From: Pelargonium tetragonum
Taxonomy: Eukaryota; Streptophyta; Magnoliopsida; Geraniales; Geraniaceae
DNA length: 64,000 nucleotides
Reading direction: 5' to 3'
Assembly: GCA_036897445.1 (NCBI GenBank)
Contig: JAYMTL010000035.1
Location: forward strand, 62,001-126,000
Positions 45,901-57,150 of the stretch are shown one piece after another. Under the pieces are notes generated by a model that ran no database searches, was not told the origin of the DNA, and was given only the letters and a program-made list of their open reading frames with translations. Numbering within the stretch: the first letter of the stretch is position 1; each line of letters begins with the position of its first letter. Position numbers and translations under genes: made by a program.

Positions 45901-48900
45901 TCATTTGTATTTAAAAGGTTTTAAAGGAAAAATGAGATTTTAGAAGTTGCTTGGTTATATGGAGGAGTATACTTTTAGTTTGTATTGATAGAGAGACCTG
46001 GAAATCTGGATCCTTATCTTAGAAAATGGGTGCTTACGTGTTACTTGCAGGCTTACCTAAGAAAATTAATTACATTACCTCTACTCCTAATCAGTAAGAC
46101 TTTTTAAATTACTATCTTTAATCCGAAGAAGCGAACTGGAAACTTGAAACAGAGAAACTATAAAGTAAATCCTTACTCTTATATACCCCAAAAGCTTCTG
46201 TCTGTTACTCTTCTCTATCCGCATACTTACGGGACCTCTTTCCTTAACTATATCTGTAGCTTTCTTACGAGCTATACTTTTTTTAGAGCTAGACTCTAGA
46301 CTAGATCTCTAATAACCCGCACTCCCCAAGGGATATACTTTTCTCATGAGCTACACTCTCACTCAGAGCCATAACCTTCTTCAGAACTAAACTCTACTTA
46401 GCAAGGAAAGGGGGCTCAAGGTATCCTTATGCGGGTACACCGAAGAGGGGCTAAAACTGGTAACTAATTAAGAATTATCTCTAGTACAAAGTCGCTACCA
46501 AGCAAAATCCAATTTTAAGCAACTGAGATCCTTGTTAAAGAAAGTCAAAAGAAATTCTATTTCTATATAAAGTGACTGCCGAAAAAACCCTTCTAATCCT
46601 GGGAATACTCTAGTCAGTCCTGTCCAATCCAAGGCAATGAGGAGTTTGCTCTATTTTTAGTATCCCACGATAGGCTATACAGTGAGGAGATCTATCAAAA
46701 TAAAGAGAGCTTAACGTTTCAAATGCAGGAACATAAGTAAATAGATATTTTATGCATATGATACAAAATCGGGGAGAAATAAAACCACCCTAACAATAGC
46801 AGGAGGTTTTCTAGTATTCTGTTGCCCGAGTTTCTGTAAATTAGAGACTAACTATATGCACATTGCCTTGAAGTACTCTCTAGTGATAAACAGAGAGGGA
46901 CATTCCAATTAAAAAACTAGGGCTCTTGGCTAGAAGGCCTCTTTTTAAGAATAAGACGTGGTTTTTGAGGGCACGGAACCTTATGAGCTGATCTGGTATT
47001 TTTAGAGACCTACCAAAGAAGCTCCTAGTTAGTTTTTTTGTAATAAATTTTATTTTGGACCTCGGAACTTATAAAATATTAAGAGAAATTTACAAAAATC
47101 CAGTAAGAATTACTATTGGGATTAGACTAAAATATTAAGTAAAAATAAATAATCCAAGATACAAATGAGATTGGGGTTTTCTTAAGTTTAAATAAAGGAA
47201 TCCAAGTTTCTTTCTCCATATCTTACTGCTTAACCAAGCAGAGCCCCTAATAATAATAAAGTTTTAGACTTTGGGTTCTCAGAGCTTCTTTTCAATTAGT
47301 TACATCTTACACTGAGTTACTAAGTATCAAAAGGGATTTCTCAATGATTTATAGAAAATCGAGGCTTTGTACTCGCCCCCCTTTCTTGAATTACTTGTAT
47401 AAAAAGGAGGTAGTAGTTCTACTTTGGATATATCCGGGAAACTCCAAGACTTATCCGTTGGGTAGCTGTGAAAAGAGAGTCCTTACTTTTATTCTATATC
47501 CAGGTAAATCACACCTTTATTTACTCTTAAAAACAAGTGCAGAAACTACCGTACTATTTGTTACACTTATTTCTAGCAACGAGATCCTAGGAATTATCTC
47601 TCAGCAACTTTGGTTAGAAGGTAAATACTTAATATTCTTGCTTGGGATATATAACTGCTTTAATTTAAGTTCAACACGGATGTCACTTTGCCTATAGAGC
47701 CCTATAAACCCTAGATCTGTATTTTAAAAGAACTTCGAATAAAATTTTAACTCGGCAATTCCTTATAAAGGGTCAAAAAGAGCATACTTGTGTAAACTTC
47801 CTGTTATTGTTACGCCCCGTAGCTTCCCAACAAAAGAGCCCTCTTGTTTCTTAGAGCTCACAGAGACGAAAGAGAAAGGGCACCCTGTACTAAACTTTAT
47901 CCTAACCGAATACACAAAATTAGGAGCTTTTCTTTCTAAAAATTTTTTGGTATCCTATACACCTTAAGGGGCTTTGCTATATCCCATTTACTATATAGAT
48001 AACTAGTCCCCTCCTTTGGCTTTGGAGTTTAGAGAAGAGAATTAGGTAGTGCCGACTTTTATAACCCGCCTCCTTAATAGTTGTTAGTTCTCGAAAAATC
48101 ATCAGTTAGTAAAGTAAATATGACTCTCTTGAGGGATTGCTTGAGTTCTGTTCAGTATTCTTTAGGAGGAGTCTTAATGTAATTTATTTAATTCCCGACT
48201 GAGTACAGTATTTGTTCCACAGGGCTTCGCACCTCTGATTGAAAAGAGTTCTTATGACATCTCAGACCAGGGGTTGCTTTCTGCAGTATTTTTTAAGAAA
48301 AGGAAGCTTCCTAAGTTCAAGGTAAAAGTCAAAGTTTTTAATCTATCATGTAAAAGGAAATCCCGTTTTGTATTTGTATAAGAAGTAAAGTAAAACGAGA
48401 GGGAATACCCTATAATAAAGGCCCGACTAAATTGACCTTGATTGAAGAAGTTATTAAATAATTTTCCTAAGTACCCCTTATCTGATAAATAACTGTAATT
48501 ATAGACAGAAACCCTTCAGATAAATAAGATCTAAAAATAGGAATATTACAAAAAAAGTGTAGGGATTTAAGGAATTTTAGTTTTTACGTATCCGGTCGGT
48601 GAAATATTGTAAGTTTGATCACAATGAGTATAATCAGGACTCTACTTCAATGTCTTTTTTGACAAGAGTCTCCGGTTAGAATGATAATTTTAGTTATAGG
48701 ACCCGTTATTCAGTCTAGTTCCTGTGGATTAGATGTTGTTATCTTAAAAACAAAAAAGAAGTTCGTGTAGCAGCTTTCTGCCAGGTATTAGTATTGTCTA
48801 AAGGAAATTTTCTTTGGTAGAATGGATTCACATATTACTTAACTTTGACTAAAGGAAGGATAAAAAGCGGCTCTACTTGATTTTTTATCCTTAACTTTTA

Positions 48901-49436
48901 TCTAGTGGCAACCTAGTCCTAAAGGATCTTTTACTACGAATTATACCAAGTGCCCCTAGCAAACTCCTTTTAACAAAGGACCCTTTGAGAACTTATATAC
49001 ATATATGATCCTTATTGTACTTCATTTTCACTTATCAAGGTAACTTGAGTTTTGTGCTTACAAACAAATAGAGGGGTCCCAAAAGAAAAAAGTAGGTCGT
49101 ATAAAAGAGTTACGTGCTATACTTCGCAGAGGGAACACTTTTTTTCTGCTTGAAAGTATATTGCGGAATACCCGGGAGAAATACATAAAGGGGAGCTTTT
49201 ACCTTTGGTTCTCTTGTTCTTAATCAGTGTGAAGAGCTCCGAGTGTAACCTATCCAGAATAGATTTTCAATAACAATAAAAGCTAAAGGAAAACTATTCT
49301 ACTCGTCCTAGCTTCCTTAACTTAAAAGGAAATTTTTCCTTATTGTCATTAAACTTTAATATAGTTTTTGGGATAGCTTTAGTAGAATCTAATATTTTCT
49401 GTATCGGCATTCTCTAAATAGTAGAGACCTCCCTCA
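42941..49436. other. Noncoding spacer containing the longest chance ORF
   Basis: No gene is recognised. The open frame 47344-47697 (plus, ATG, 117 codons) is the longest in the window. It is mixed hydrophobic and basic in character, with no motif I know and no recognisable start context. At about 7% stop probability per codon, one open run of this length is expected by chance in 64 kb. GGGCCC occurs at 44648-44653. Confidence 0.45.
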
Positions 49437-50040
49437 GGTAATACGGGGTTAAGTGTACTACCCTGCTATCATCTATAAGAGTTGTCATTAATTTATATCA
49501 CCGAAGCCTTTTACAGAATAAGATCCTCTTGTGTTATCCTTTCGAGCACGCGCTACTTATAGCTGTTTGGTTTTGTCGTCAGCCCTTGCTTACTTGCTTA
49601 AAGGCATTTTCAATTTACTTTATAGATCAAATTATACCAAAAAATTTGAGAAGTAGGCCTCAACAGAACTAGATCGAAACACCTCTCATTAGCTTCCTCA
49701 ACACCCTTGCACATAAGTTTAGTCTCGATACATATACTTTTTTGGTCGTTATTCTTCTTATACGAACCCCTACTATACTACTGACCTAGGGTGTTAATGC
49801 CGACGAGTCCTTTTAGGAGTTCTAAACCCAAATTATTGCTATACCTAAGTTACAATTAATAGGTTACACGTGCTTTTTTGAAAGAACAAGCTAAGTCAAA
49901 TCTACGATAATTTAATTTCTTTGAAGCTGCGGAAAGCCTTCTATTTGTATATGTGTCTAAATCCTCGGCTCTGCCACTAAAGAAATTTCGATATTATAGA
50001 AACAAGTTAAGATAAAAGTATATAACTTACTTACCTGCAG
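49437..50040 (+). rRNA. SSU-rRNA-like series of motifs in correct order (decayed or very divergent rns 3' part)
   Basis: Seven short motifs run on one strand in the order found in bacterial-type SSU rRNA. They are GGTAATACGG (49437-49446, exact); GCTG-TGG-TGTCGTCAGC-C-TG (49562-49588, with TGTCGTCAGC exact); GTTAATGCCGACGAG (49793-49807, cf. GTTAAGTCCCGCAACGAG); TTACACGTGCT (49864, cf. CTACACACGTGCTACA); TTGAAGCTGCGGAAAGC (49921, cf. TGAAGTCGGAATCGC); GAAACAAGTTAAG (about 49999, cf. GTAACAAGGTAAC); and ACCTGC (50033, cf. AACCTGCGG). Spacings are compressed or expanded relative to Escherichia coli. The decoding-site CACCGCCCGTC is missing, which argues against a normal functional gene. Each match alone is weak; order and strand make the case. 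It may be a decayed rns copy, a very divergent rns, or coincidence. Confidence 0.3.
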
Positions 50041-53000
50041 CAAAAGAAATCCAAAATCACCGCAAAAGGAAAGGGTAGAGACGAAACCGAGAAGCTAATT
50101 AGAATCAGGTATAGGATATTTGTTAAGAAATAAAGGGATTGTAATTTTTTTTTACCCGCAAACTCTCTTTTTTTCTTCTGACTCAGATATTGTTCATAAG
50201 CCCTCTCTATATAGGTCTGTTTAAAGTCGAGGCCTAATCAGAGGTTTATAACATTATAAGATAGAATTGTATTCAGATTCTTGTCTAGTGAGTGCAGGAT
50301 ACTCAAAAATTGAGAGAACACTACAGAATTGCGTTAACTATTGCTATGTAATAAGTAAACCGAGGTGCTAGTTGCTATGAGTACCCTTTTATTAGTTAGA
50401 AATTAGCAAAAAAAGTTAAGTCAAAATTGAAAATCTAAGTTGAAAGCCCTGTCAGTAGGAGTAATTACTATCTCGAAACGGAAGGTATTAGCAATGTATA
50501 ATCAGCAAGCGCAACTAAATCATATACTAAAAGGTTTCTTCTTAGGTTTATTAAAGAAAGGGGTTTAGTTAGTACTTTAAATACTAAATAAAGTCTTCTT
50601 GACACAAAGTTTTTTAATACCCTCAAGGTTCCCACATTAAAGTTCCTGCTAATATAATTAATAAGGGATGCCAATAAAACCTTCTGGTACTGGAAAATAC
50701 TCAGATTATTTTGTTTCATTTTAGTTTAGTACTGAGTGAGTCAATTCAAGCCTGAACTTTTTTTTTTACTTTGACACTAACTAAAAAACACTATTAGACA
50801 ATATCCTGTACTTCATTTCTATATCCCAGATTAGTACCTACTCCTAAAGGCCTCTCTTAATATAACCTTACTTTCTTTCACTACCGCTTCCGGGCTTTTT
50901 GACTTACTCCTAAACAACCCCTACAAACAAATGGGACCCCTTTTGACCAAAAGTACTCGGGGTTTCTAAGATTCCTGAGAGTAGAATGTTAAATGGACCC
51001 TTTATTAAACAAGAACTCGTATGAAAATAATAGCCTAGAGATTTAGAAAAAAGAAGACCTCTCTAGTAAAGCCTCGACAGCTCTAATTCTAGAACAGTGA
51101 ACTTCTAAGTGAAGTAAGGAAAAAGGGCCCTCTACTAGTTTATAGTCTTGGATATTTCCCTCTCTCCCGTATTAGACTGAAATAGGATTTCATTCCAAAG
51201 TAAACGTATATAAGAAGAACTTTTTTACAACAAAGAATTTGACTATAAAATTACCGAACCTCTACTATTTTGCACTCCTATAAGAAGAATCGTACTCAAC
51301 ATAATAGATACAAGTTTCAATTGAAAAGTTTTCGGAATAAAAAGCAGAGTCGGTGGGTACGACACATTAAAGGACTCACAATTCACGCGGGTTCAAATAC
51401 CGCTTTTAAGGCACTTTTCATTTTTTGTAAGTCATGCATTTTTTACAAAACAAAATGAAGTCCTGCAAAATCACTTAGATAATGTCCTAAGGAAAAAAGC
51501 TTGTTGTTTGAGTTTGTATTGGTTGCTTAAGATTGTGTTGCTTTAATTTAAGAGGTATTACTCAATGTGTTATATCTTTATTGTTTAAGAGTAGAGGAGA
51601 GTGGAAACTTAATTCTATAGGACATGGTTTAGGCCCCCGCTTCCTTATCTAGTTAACAGAGCTAACATCTATAAAACAAGCAACTCAAGAATTTTCTAGT
51701 AAAAGCCTATACAAAAAAAGCTCAAATGTACAAAACAAAAAAATGACTGGATAGCTAAACTAAAGAAAAAAGGGCATTCTAGATAGTAACTCGGGAACTG
51801 GTTCTTTTTTTAATGATTTAAAAGTATTTAATTGATTGAATGTAACTTGAGGTTAAGCAGTGGCTTTTAATGTTCCTTTGTTTCCAATTCTAAAGAGCAG
51901 CTAAGCAGGACAATTAAAAAAGCTTTTCTTCTTTAGAGGTAAAGGGTTGTAAGGAGAGAGTTTCCTGTTATCAGTTTCTAATTTCTAAAGGAGCTGTAAA
52001 TATCTTTTTAAGCAAATGCAAAAGTCTAAATAATATGGTAATACTCGATACACCAGCACCTTTAGTTCACGTAAATAACCTTAGGCTTTTTTGTAATAAA
52101 TAGAGATTTGTTGTTATCCTTAATCTTTATCGAAACTCTTTTCTTAATAAGCTTAATAAGTATAAATTACAGTTTATTCTAGAAATGAAAAGCATTTTAT
52201 AGGTATAAAGTCAAGCCTAAAGTATAGCCAAGATATAGATGCTTCGGCTTAAGCTTAGAAAAGTTCTTTGTTTAAGGATTTTCTAGTAGAAGGTTTTTAG
52301 GCACCAGGTAAGCAAGCGGAGGAATGATTTTTTACAAGAGAAAACACTTTAATTAAAAAGCCGGTAGCCCCCTCTAAATCTAAAATTAGGGCAGGGAAGT
52401 CAAAAGATCTACAATATACAGTCCTAAAAGATTCTCAACAGTATCACTGTATATAATCCTTTTCAACGGCATACAATTATACTAGTTTAGCGAAGATTAT
52501 CCTATAGAAATGGGTCACTTCTATAAAAAGGTACTTCAAAATAAAGAAACTTATCACGGCTCAAAATAGAAAAAGCTCTCACTCACGCAAGTTTCATGGA
52601 TAGCTTTGTTCATTTTCTTTTTGTGTAGTTAAAGTCTCTCGCTTGTTTGATTCCAAAAGCAGAGGAAAAAGGATGGCTACCTTTCACTCTATTTGTTTTA
52701 GGAAGTCCCCTAGCTTATTCCTTCTAGTCCTTGCTTGAATTCCTGGTGGAATAGTAAAGGCCCGTCACATCCTATAAGTATAGAGACCCCTTAATTAGTA
52801 TTTCATGATTACTAGCTCCTTGGGGACTTAAGCAGAGTCAAATCACTTTTAACTAGGTTTTAAATTGAACCTTCTGTAATATTCGATTTATCTTCAAGTC
52901 AGAGATTATCAATCCCCGGTGCAGAAAGACTTACTATAGCTTTCATAGGGGCACCCCTTTTGTCCCTGGGGTTTTTATACGAAATTCTTTTAATATTTCT

Positions 53001-53163
53001 TTTATAAGTATAAGTGCATACACAAGATATCTTAGATAAAGCCTTTTCCATATTGTATAGTAGTCATAGATCCTCGACGATTCTTAATTATGAGACCGGG
53101 TCCGAGCAATAAGAAAAGTACAATTTTCCTAGATTTTAAGAAGGAGCTTCGTTAAATCCGTCG
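50041..53163. other. Noncoding spacer
   Basis: No gene is recognised. The open frames 50468-50719 (minus, 83 codons) and 51270-51458 (plus, 62 codons) lack motifs. A T-arm-like GCGGGTTCAAATACCGC stands at about 51387 without a surrounding cloverleaf. GGGCCC occurs at 51125-51130. Confidence 0.45.
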
Positions 53164-53188
53164 CAGGTTATTATAACCTGGGTTTTTT
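53164..53188 (+). terminator. Hairpin with T run, intrinsic-terminator-like
   Basis: CAGGTTAT (53164-53171) and ATAACCTG (53173-53180) are exact reverse complements separated by one T, so about 7 bp pair around a 3-nt loop. GG and a run of six T follow. This is the closest thing in the window to a bacterial-type intrinsic terminator on the plus strand. No gene is seen upstream, so it may equally be one of the dispersed hairpins. Confidence 0.4.
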
Positions 53189-55749
53189 GCTTCATAGACT
53201 GGGAAGATTTTGACTTGCTTAGTCTATTTAACTAGAGACTAGAGAAACCCTTATGCTACCCAAAGCTTCCTTTTTTCGGATCTTAGCACAAGGGTATTTA
53301 GCGTGTAGTCAGCCTTATTATATAATATATAGTATAGTCTAAGGGACCTCGGAGTCTCTTTTTATAATAATTAGAATTTTAACCTCTTATTTTATATTTA
53401 TATTTGGCAGCTGTTGTCTGAGCTATACAGGGTTCCTGAGGTTTATCCAATTGTAAAAGTCGGTGTTTGCTTGAGTCAATTTCCAATAGTAGGTTCCTGT
53501 CTTAACTATAAGTAGTAGAATAGAAAGGAAGGTTTTTCAAAATAGGTATAATACTTTTAAAGTCCGCTTGTTCTAAAAGGCAATATTAATTAAATAGGGT
53601 TGAATCTTTAACAAATCACTAAGGAATCCCTGACAGGAGGAACTCTTTAGCATATAAAGCAAGGAAACCCGGCCCTTTGTAGAAACTAAATTCTTTCTTA
53701 TATTTATTTACTCTAAATTACTCGTTCGCCAAACAAAGATTGATATATTATTAAACCGTGCTGCTATCCAAACAAGCACTAAGGAAATATAGGACCATAG
53801 CTAATAAAAAGGCAGTATCTTAGAGGGCCCCTGCATTGACATTCCCAGAAAAATTCTCATAGATTATATAAATTCTAATTGGAGCAACCGGGTTTTAACT
53901 GAATTCACGAATTGCTCTTTTCTTTATGGATCAAAGAGATATCCCTTTACGTTACGAGAAAGCCCCTGTATGTAAAGTTCAGGATCCCTTCTTAATGACA
54001 AAACCTAATAAGGATAACTGTTTAAGACTAAAATTCGATGGGATTATAAAACGCCTGTCAGCTACAAAAAATAGGTTTAGAGTAATTAAATTTTAGAAAA
54101 GACTTAGGTTTCCAAAGGAGTGAAAGTATAGAGTAAGAAACAAAGCTATTTACTAGATTTTGATAAGAATATCTAAATAGGGGTCGCTAACCTTAAGTAC
54201 AACTTACGTATCAGTCAAAGAGGCCAACCTTTTTTAGAGTAAGTTAATAATGAGATTAAATAAAGTTTTTGGGTGAAACAGAGAAATATAAACAAAATCG
54301 GAAAAGATATAAAGATACGCGAAAGCCCCTATATTGCAAAATAAATACAAAAACCTAACTGAACAAATATAGCTAGAATGCCCTTTATGTAAGCGGGCCC
54401 GTGGGAAAGAGCGTCTATTTTAAGTTACAAATCCTCCTATTCCTTATTATGTAATGAAGGAATCCTGTTTGTTTAGAGTCAGTAGAATTGTATAGAAAAA
54501 GACTTTTACAAAACTAAACGAGTAACCCGTACTTTAAAGCTCCCTTCGAAAATTAGGGCGGGTATTCCTTAACTATATTTTACATTTTATCAAAACCCTT
54601 AAATTAGAAACTAAAGCTTCTTGTCATGAATAAGTTTTAAACGGAATTTGGGATTAGTACTCAAAAAAGGAAAACCTGAGCTCAGTTTAGTAAGGATTCT
54701 TGGTCAGGCAATTTGTTAAGACTTAGGGTTTCCTGAAGTGTTCTTGTGCTACGTTAAAGGCCCCTTTTTAGTATACTTCGATAAAATACCCAGGATTGCC
54801 TTTCGTTCGGACATTCTTTCTTTTTCTTTAAAGCTACTTGAGTGCCTTACCCTTACTTTTTACAAATTTACCCGAGTTTTATCCTATACGTTTATTTAAG
54901 CCCCTTGCACTTAAGTTAAGACCTCTTTTGACTTTCAAAGTAGAAAAGGTTTTTTTATTAAAAGGACTTGTAGGCGTAATTAAGTTTTGGGGGATTCCTT
55001 GTAGACGGTGTGCCGTTCAAGCTTTTACTTATCAATAGGATAAGGATAGTACTAGCAGGAAGTTTAGTAACATCACAATCCGTATATCTATCTAAAGTAA
55101 ATATCTTGAAATGTCGAAAAGGTCAGTTATCCTAGTGTTTAGATTTAGCAGAGTTACAAAAAAGGAAGTTTCTGTTGTTATAACTGCTCAAACTATATTG
55201 GATTTTTATTGGGTTCTCTAGTATAAGAGGTAACAATGCGATGTGTACAAGTTCAGGAATTACAAAGTTGATAGAGAAATATCGACACTTGCACATCATA
55301 ATAAGCTGAAATACAAATTCCTTTAACCGGTTATTCCAGTCCCATTAGAGATTTAGAATATCTTCTTTACCGGCTTAAACTGATAGATCGGAATCCCGCT
55401 TTCTAGCATCAAGTCTTTACCAGCTTACAGAGAATCTTTTCTCTACTTAGATCAGCTTGGTTTGACTGCTTTACAACTAGAATAGGAAGAGCTGTTAACG
55501 CGCTAATGAGCTTACTTACATTCATTACTTTTCCTAGAGAGAGAAAAGTCCTAAACAAGCGAGAAAGATTTAAGGATAATTACCCCAGCTCTTTGTGTTT
55601 ATCGAAAAGAGGCAAGTTTACTTGGAGGATAATAAGTACTATTAGAGTATATACTATAGGACCAACATCAAGAAAAACTGGCTTCAACTTGACTTTATGA
55701 TACAGCACAACATAATTCTAATTTGTAAAAGCAATCAAAACTCATTTTC
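53189..55749. other. Noncoding spacer
   Basis: No gene is recognised. GGGCCC occurs at 53825 and 54395. The open frames 54838-55038 and 55506-55700 are of chance length. Background texture. Confidence 0.45.
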
Positions 55750-57150
55750 TTAAGACCTCTAACCTACTTTTTAACTTCACTGACTGAATTTTCTTCTTCT
55801 TGTTTTATTAGTCTTTGCAGCTAAACCTTTCCCTGGAGACTGCCTTATGAGTCTTATGCTTATGGGTCCTCTTGAAAGCCTTAATACTGCTACACTCTAT
55901 TTACCCATTCCTGGATACTACTCAAATACTAAACTAAAGAAAGCAGCTTCCCCTTAGAATTAGAGAGCCTTGGCCTTGTTCAAGAAGTTTAAGAACAGGA
56001 TCTAACCCCTCTTTAGGACTAGAAAACTCTCTATCAATGAGCTATAACTGAATTCACTTGCTTGCTAGAGTAAGAGATACTACAACAGGGAAAGTGACTC
56101 TTTATTTAAGTGCATTCCTCCGCTTCCCCGTAGCTTATCGTACAAAGAGGAGAAAAACCCAGGAGAATGCCTTAACCTTTCCATAAACATACCCAGAGTT
56201 GAGCGCTTAAACCATCTAATTTACCAGGATACCTCCTAGAATGTAGTTTGGGTACCTCTTTTTTAAGCTAAGCTGTTTCATTTAACAGAGTGGAATTTCC
56301 TTAATCTTACGGAGCTCTTGGCTTTGAGAGTAGATTCTTAAATATGATGGAGCTTACAGAGGTAACTTTAAATTAGTAATATAAGTAAGCTAAACCCGTA
56401 ACTGACTTATCCGAAAAAGAGTTCCTGTATTCTTCTGTGTAAGCTGGTTGGTAAAGATAACATAAACTAGATAATTGTAGCTATTTGGAAGTCTTTGCCT
56501 TTGCAGCTTATGGAAACCCGGTGAAAGTTGCTGCGAGGAGATTCTATTTCCTTTTGACCCTTTTGAGTTGAGAAGTCTTAGTATTTTATAGATTTAGGTA
56601 GTTACTCTGAATTGCATTCTTCTTCAGTGTAAATCTGTGTAAAGGTCTTGCTTCTAAACTTCTAAACATCATTCTAATTCCAGGTTTTGGTTTCTATCTT
56701 TGTATTGAGAGGTACGAAGTATTGTGATACCGATCTAGTTCTATCTGTAATGGGATAAAGCTAAGGTGTATGAGACTTTTATCTGATTCCAGGGCATAAG
56801 CTTAGATATCTCTTATTCATGACAGATTAGTTCTTCCTTTTCGTTTGGATTTGTAACCAAAGGAGATAATCAGGTTAGTATTCCTTAACTTGAGTTTATG
56901 ATAGATACAGCTTATGAGCTTAGAGGAACTTTCATGGTTGGGATTTCTATCTGTATTGACGGTGTAGCTAAAGGCAGGGTCCTGGATGATATTTGTTTGC
57001 ATAGCTTACATAAGGGCTCTTTCTTCTTTAGGAGATTACCCGATGTCCTTGATCTATAGGCAAAGGAGTAAGTCTATCTGATCTAAGTTGACTGACAGCT
57101 AGATAATAGAAACGGGTTCTCTTCTTTAAAAGTTTGTTGTTGCAAGGATG
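55750..57150. other. Block of different texture, about 40% GC, no gene identified
   Basis: Sampled lines run 38-45% GC, with few homopolymer runs and almost none of the GG-CC palindromes that mark the rest of the window. Words such as CAGCTTATG recur. The minus-strand open frame 56817-57002 (61 codons) has no motif, and I recognise no protein in any frame. The block may be an inserted or transferred segment that has not acquired the local hairpin elements, or ordinary unconverted mitochondrial spacer. Confidence 0.35.

Noticed and set aside
47344-47697. Longest open frame (117 codons, ATG start)
   Set aside because: Its length is what chance predicts for this composition, and I see no domain, no conserved neighbour and no transport or membrane pattern typical of organellar proteins.
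51355-51410. GCGGGTTCAAATACCGC considered as a tRNA T arm
   Set aside because: The inner pair is mismatched and no cloverleaf can be built upstream.
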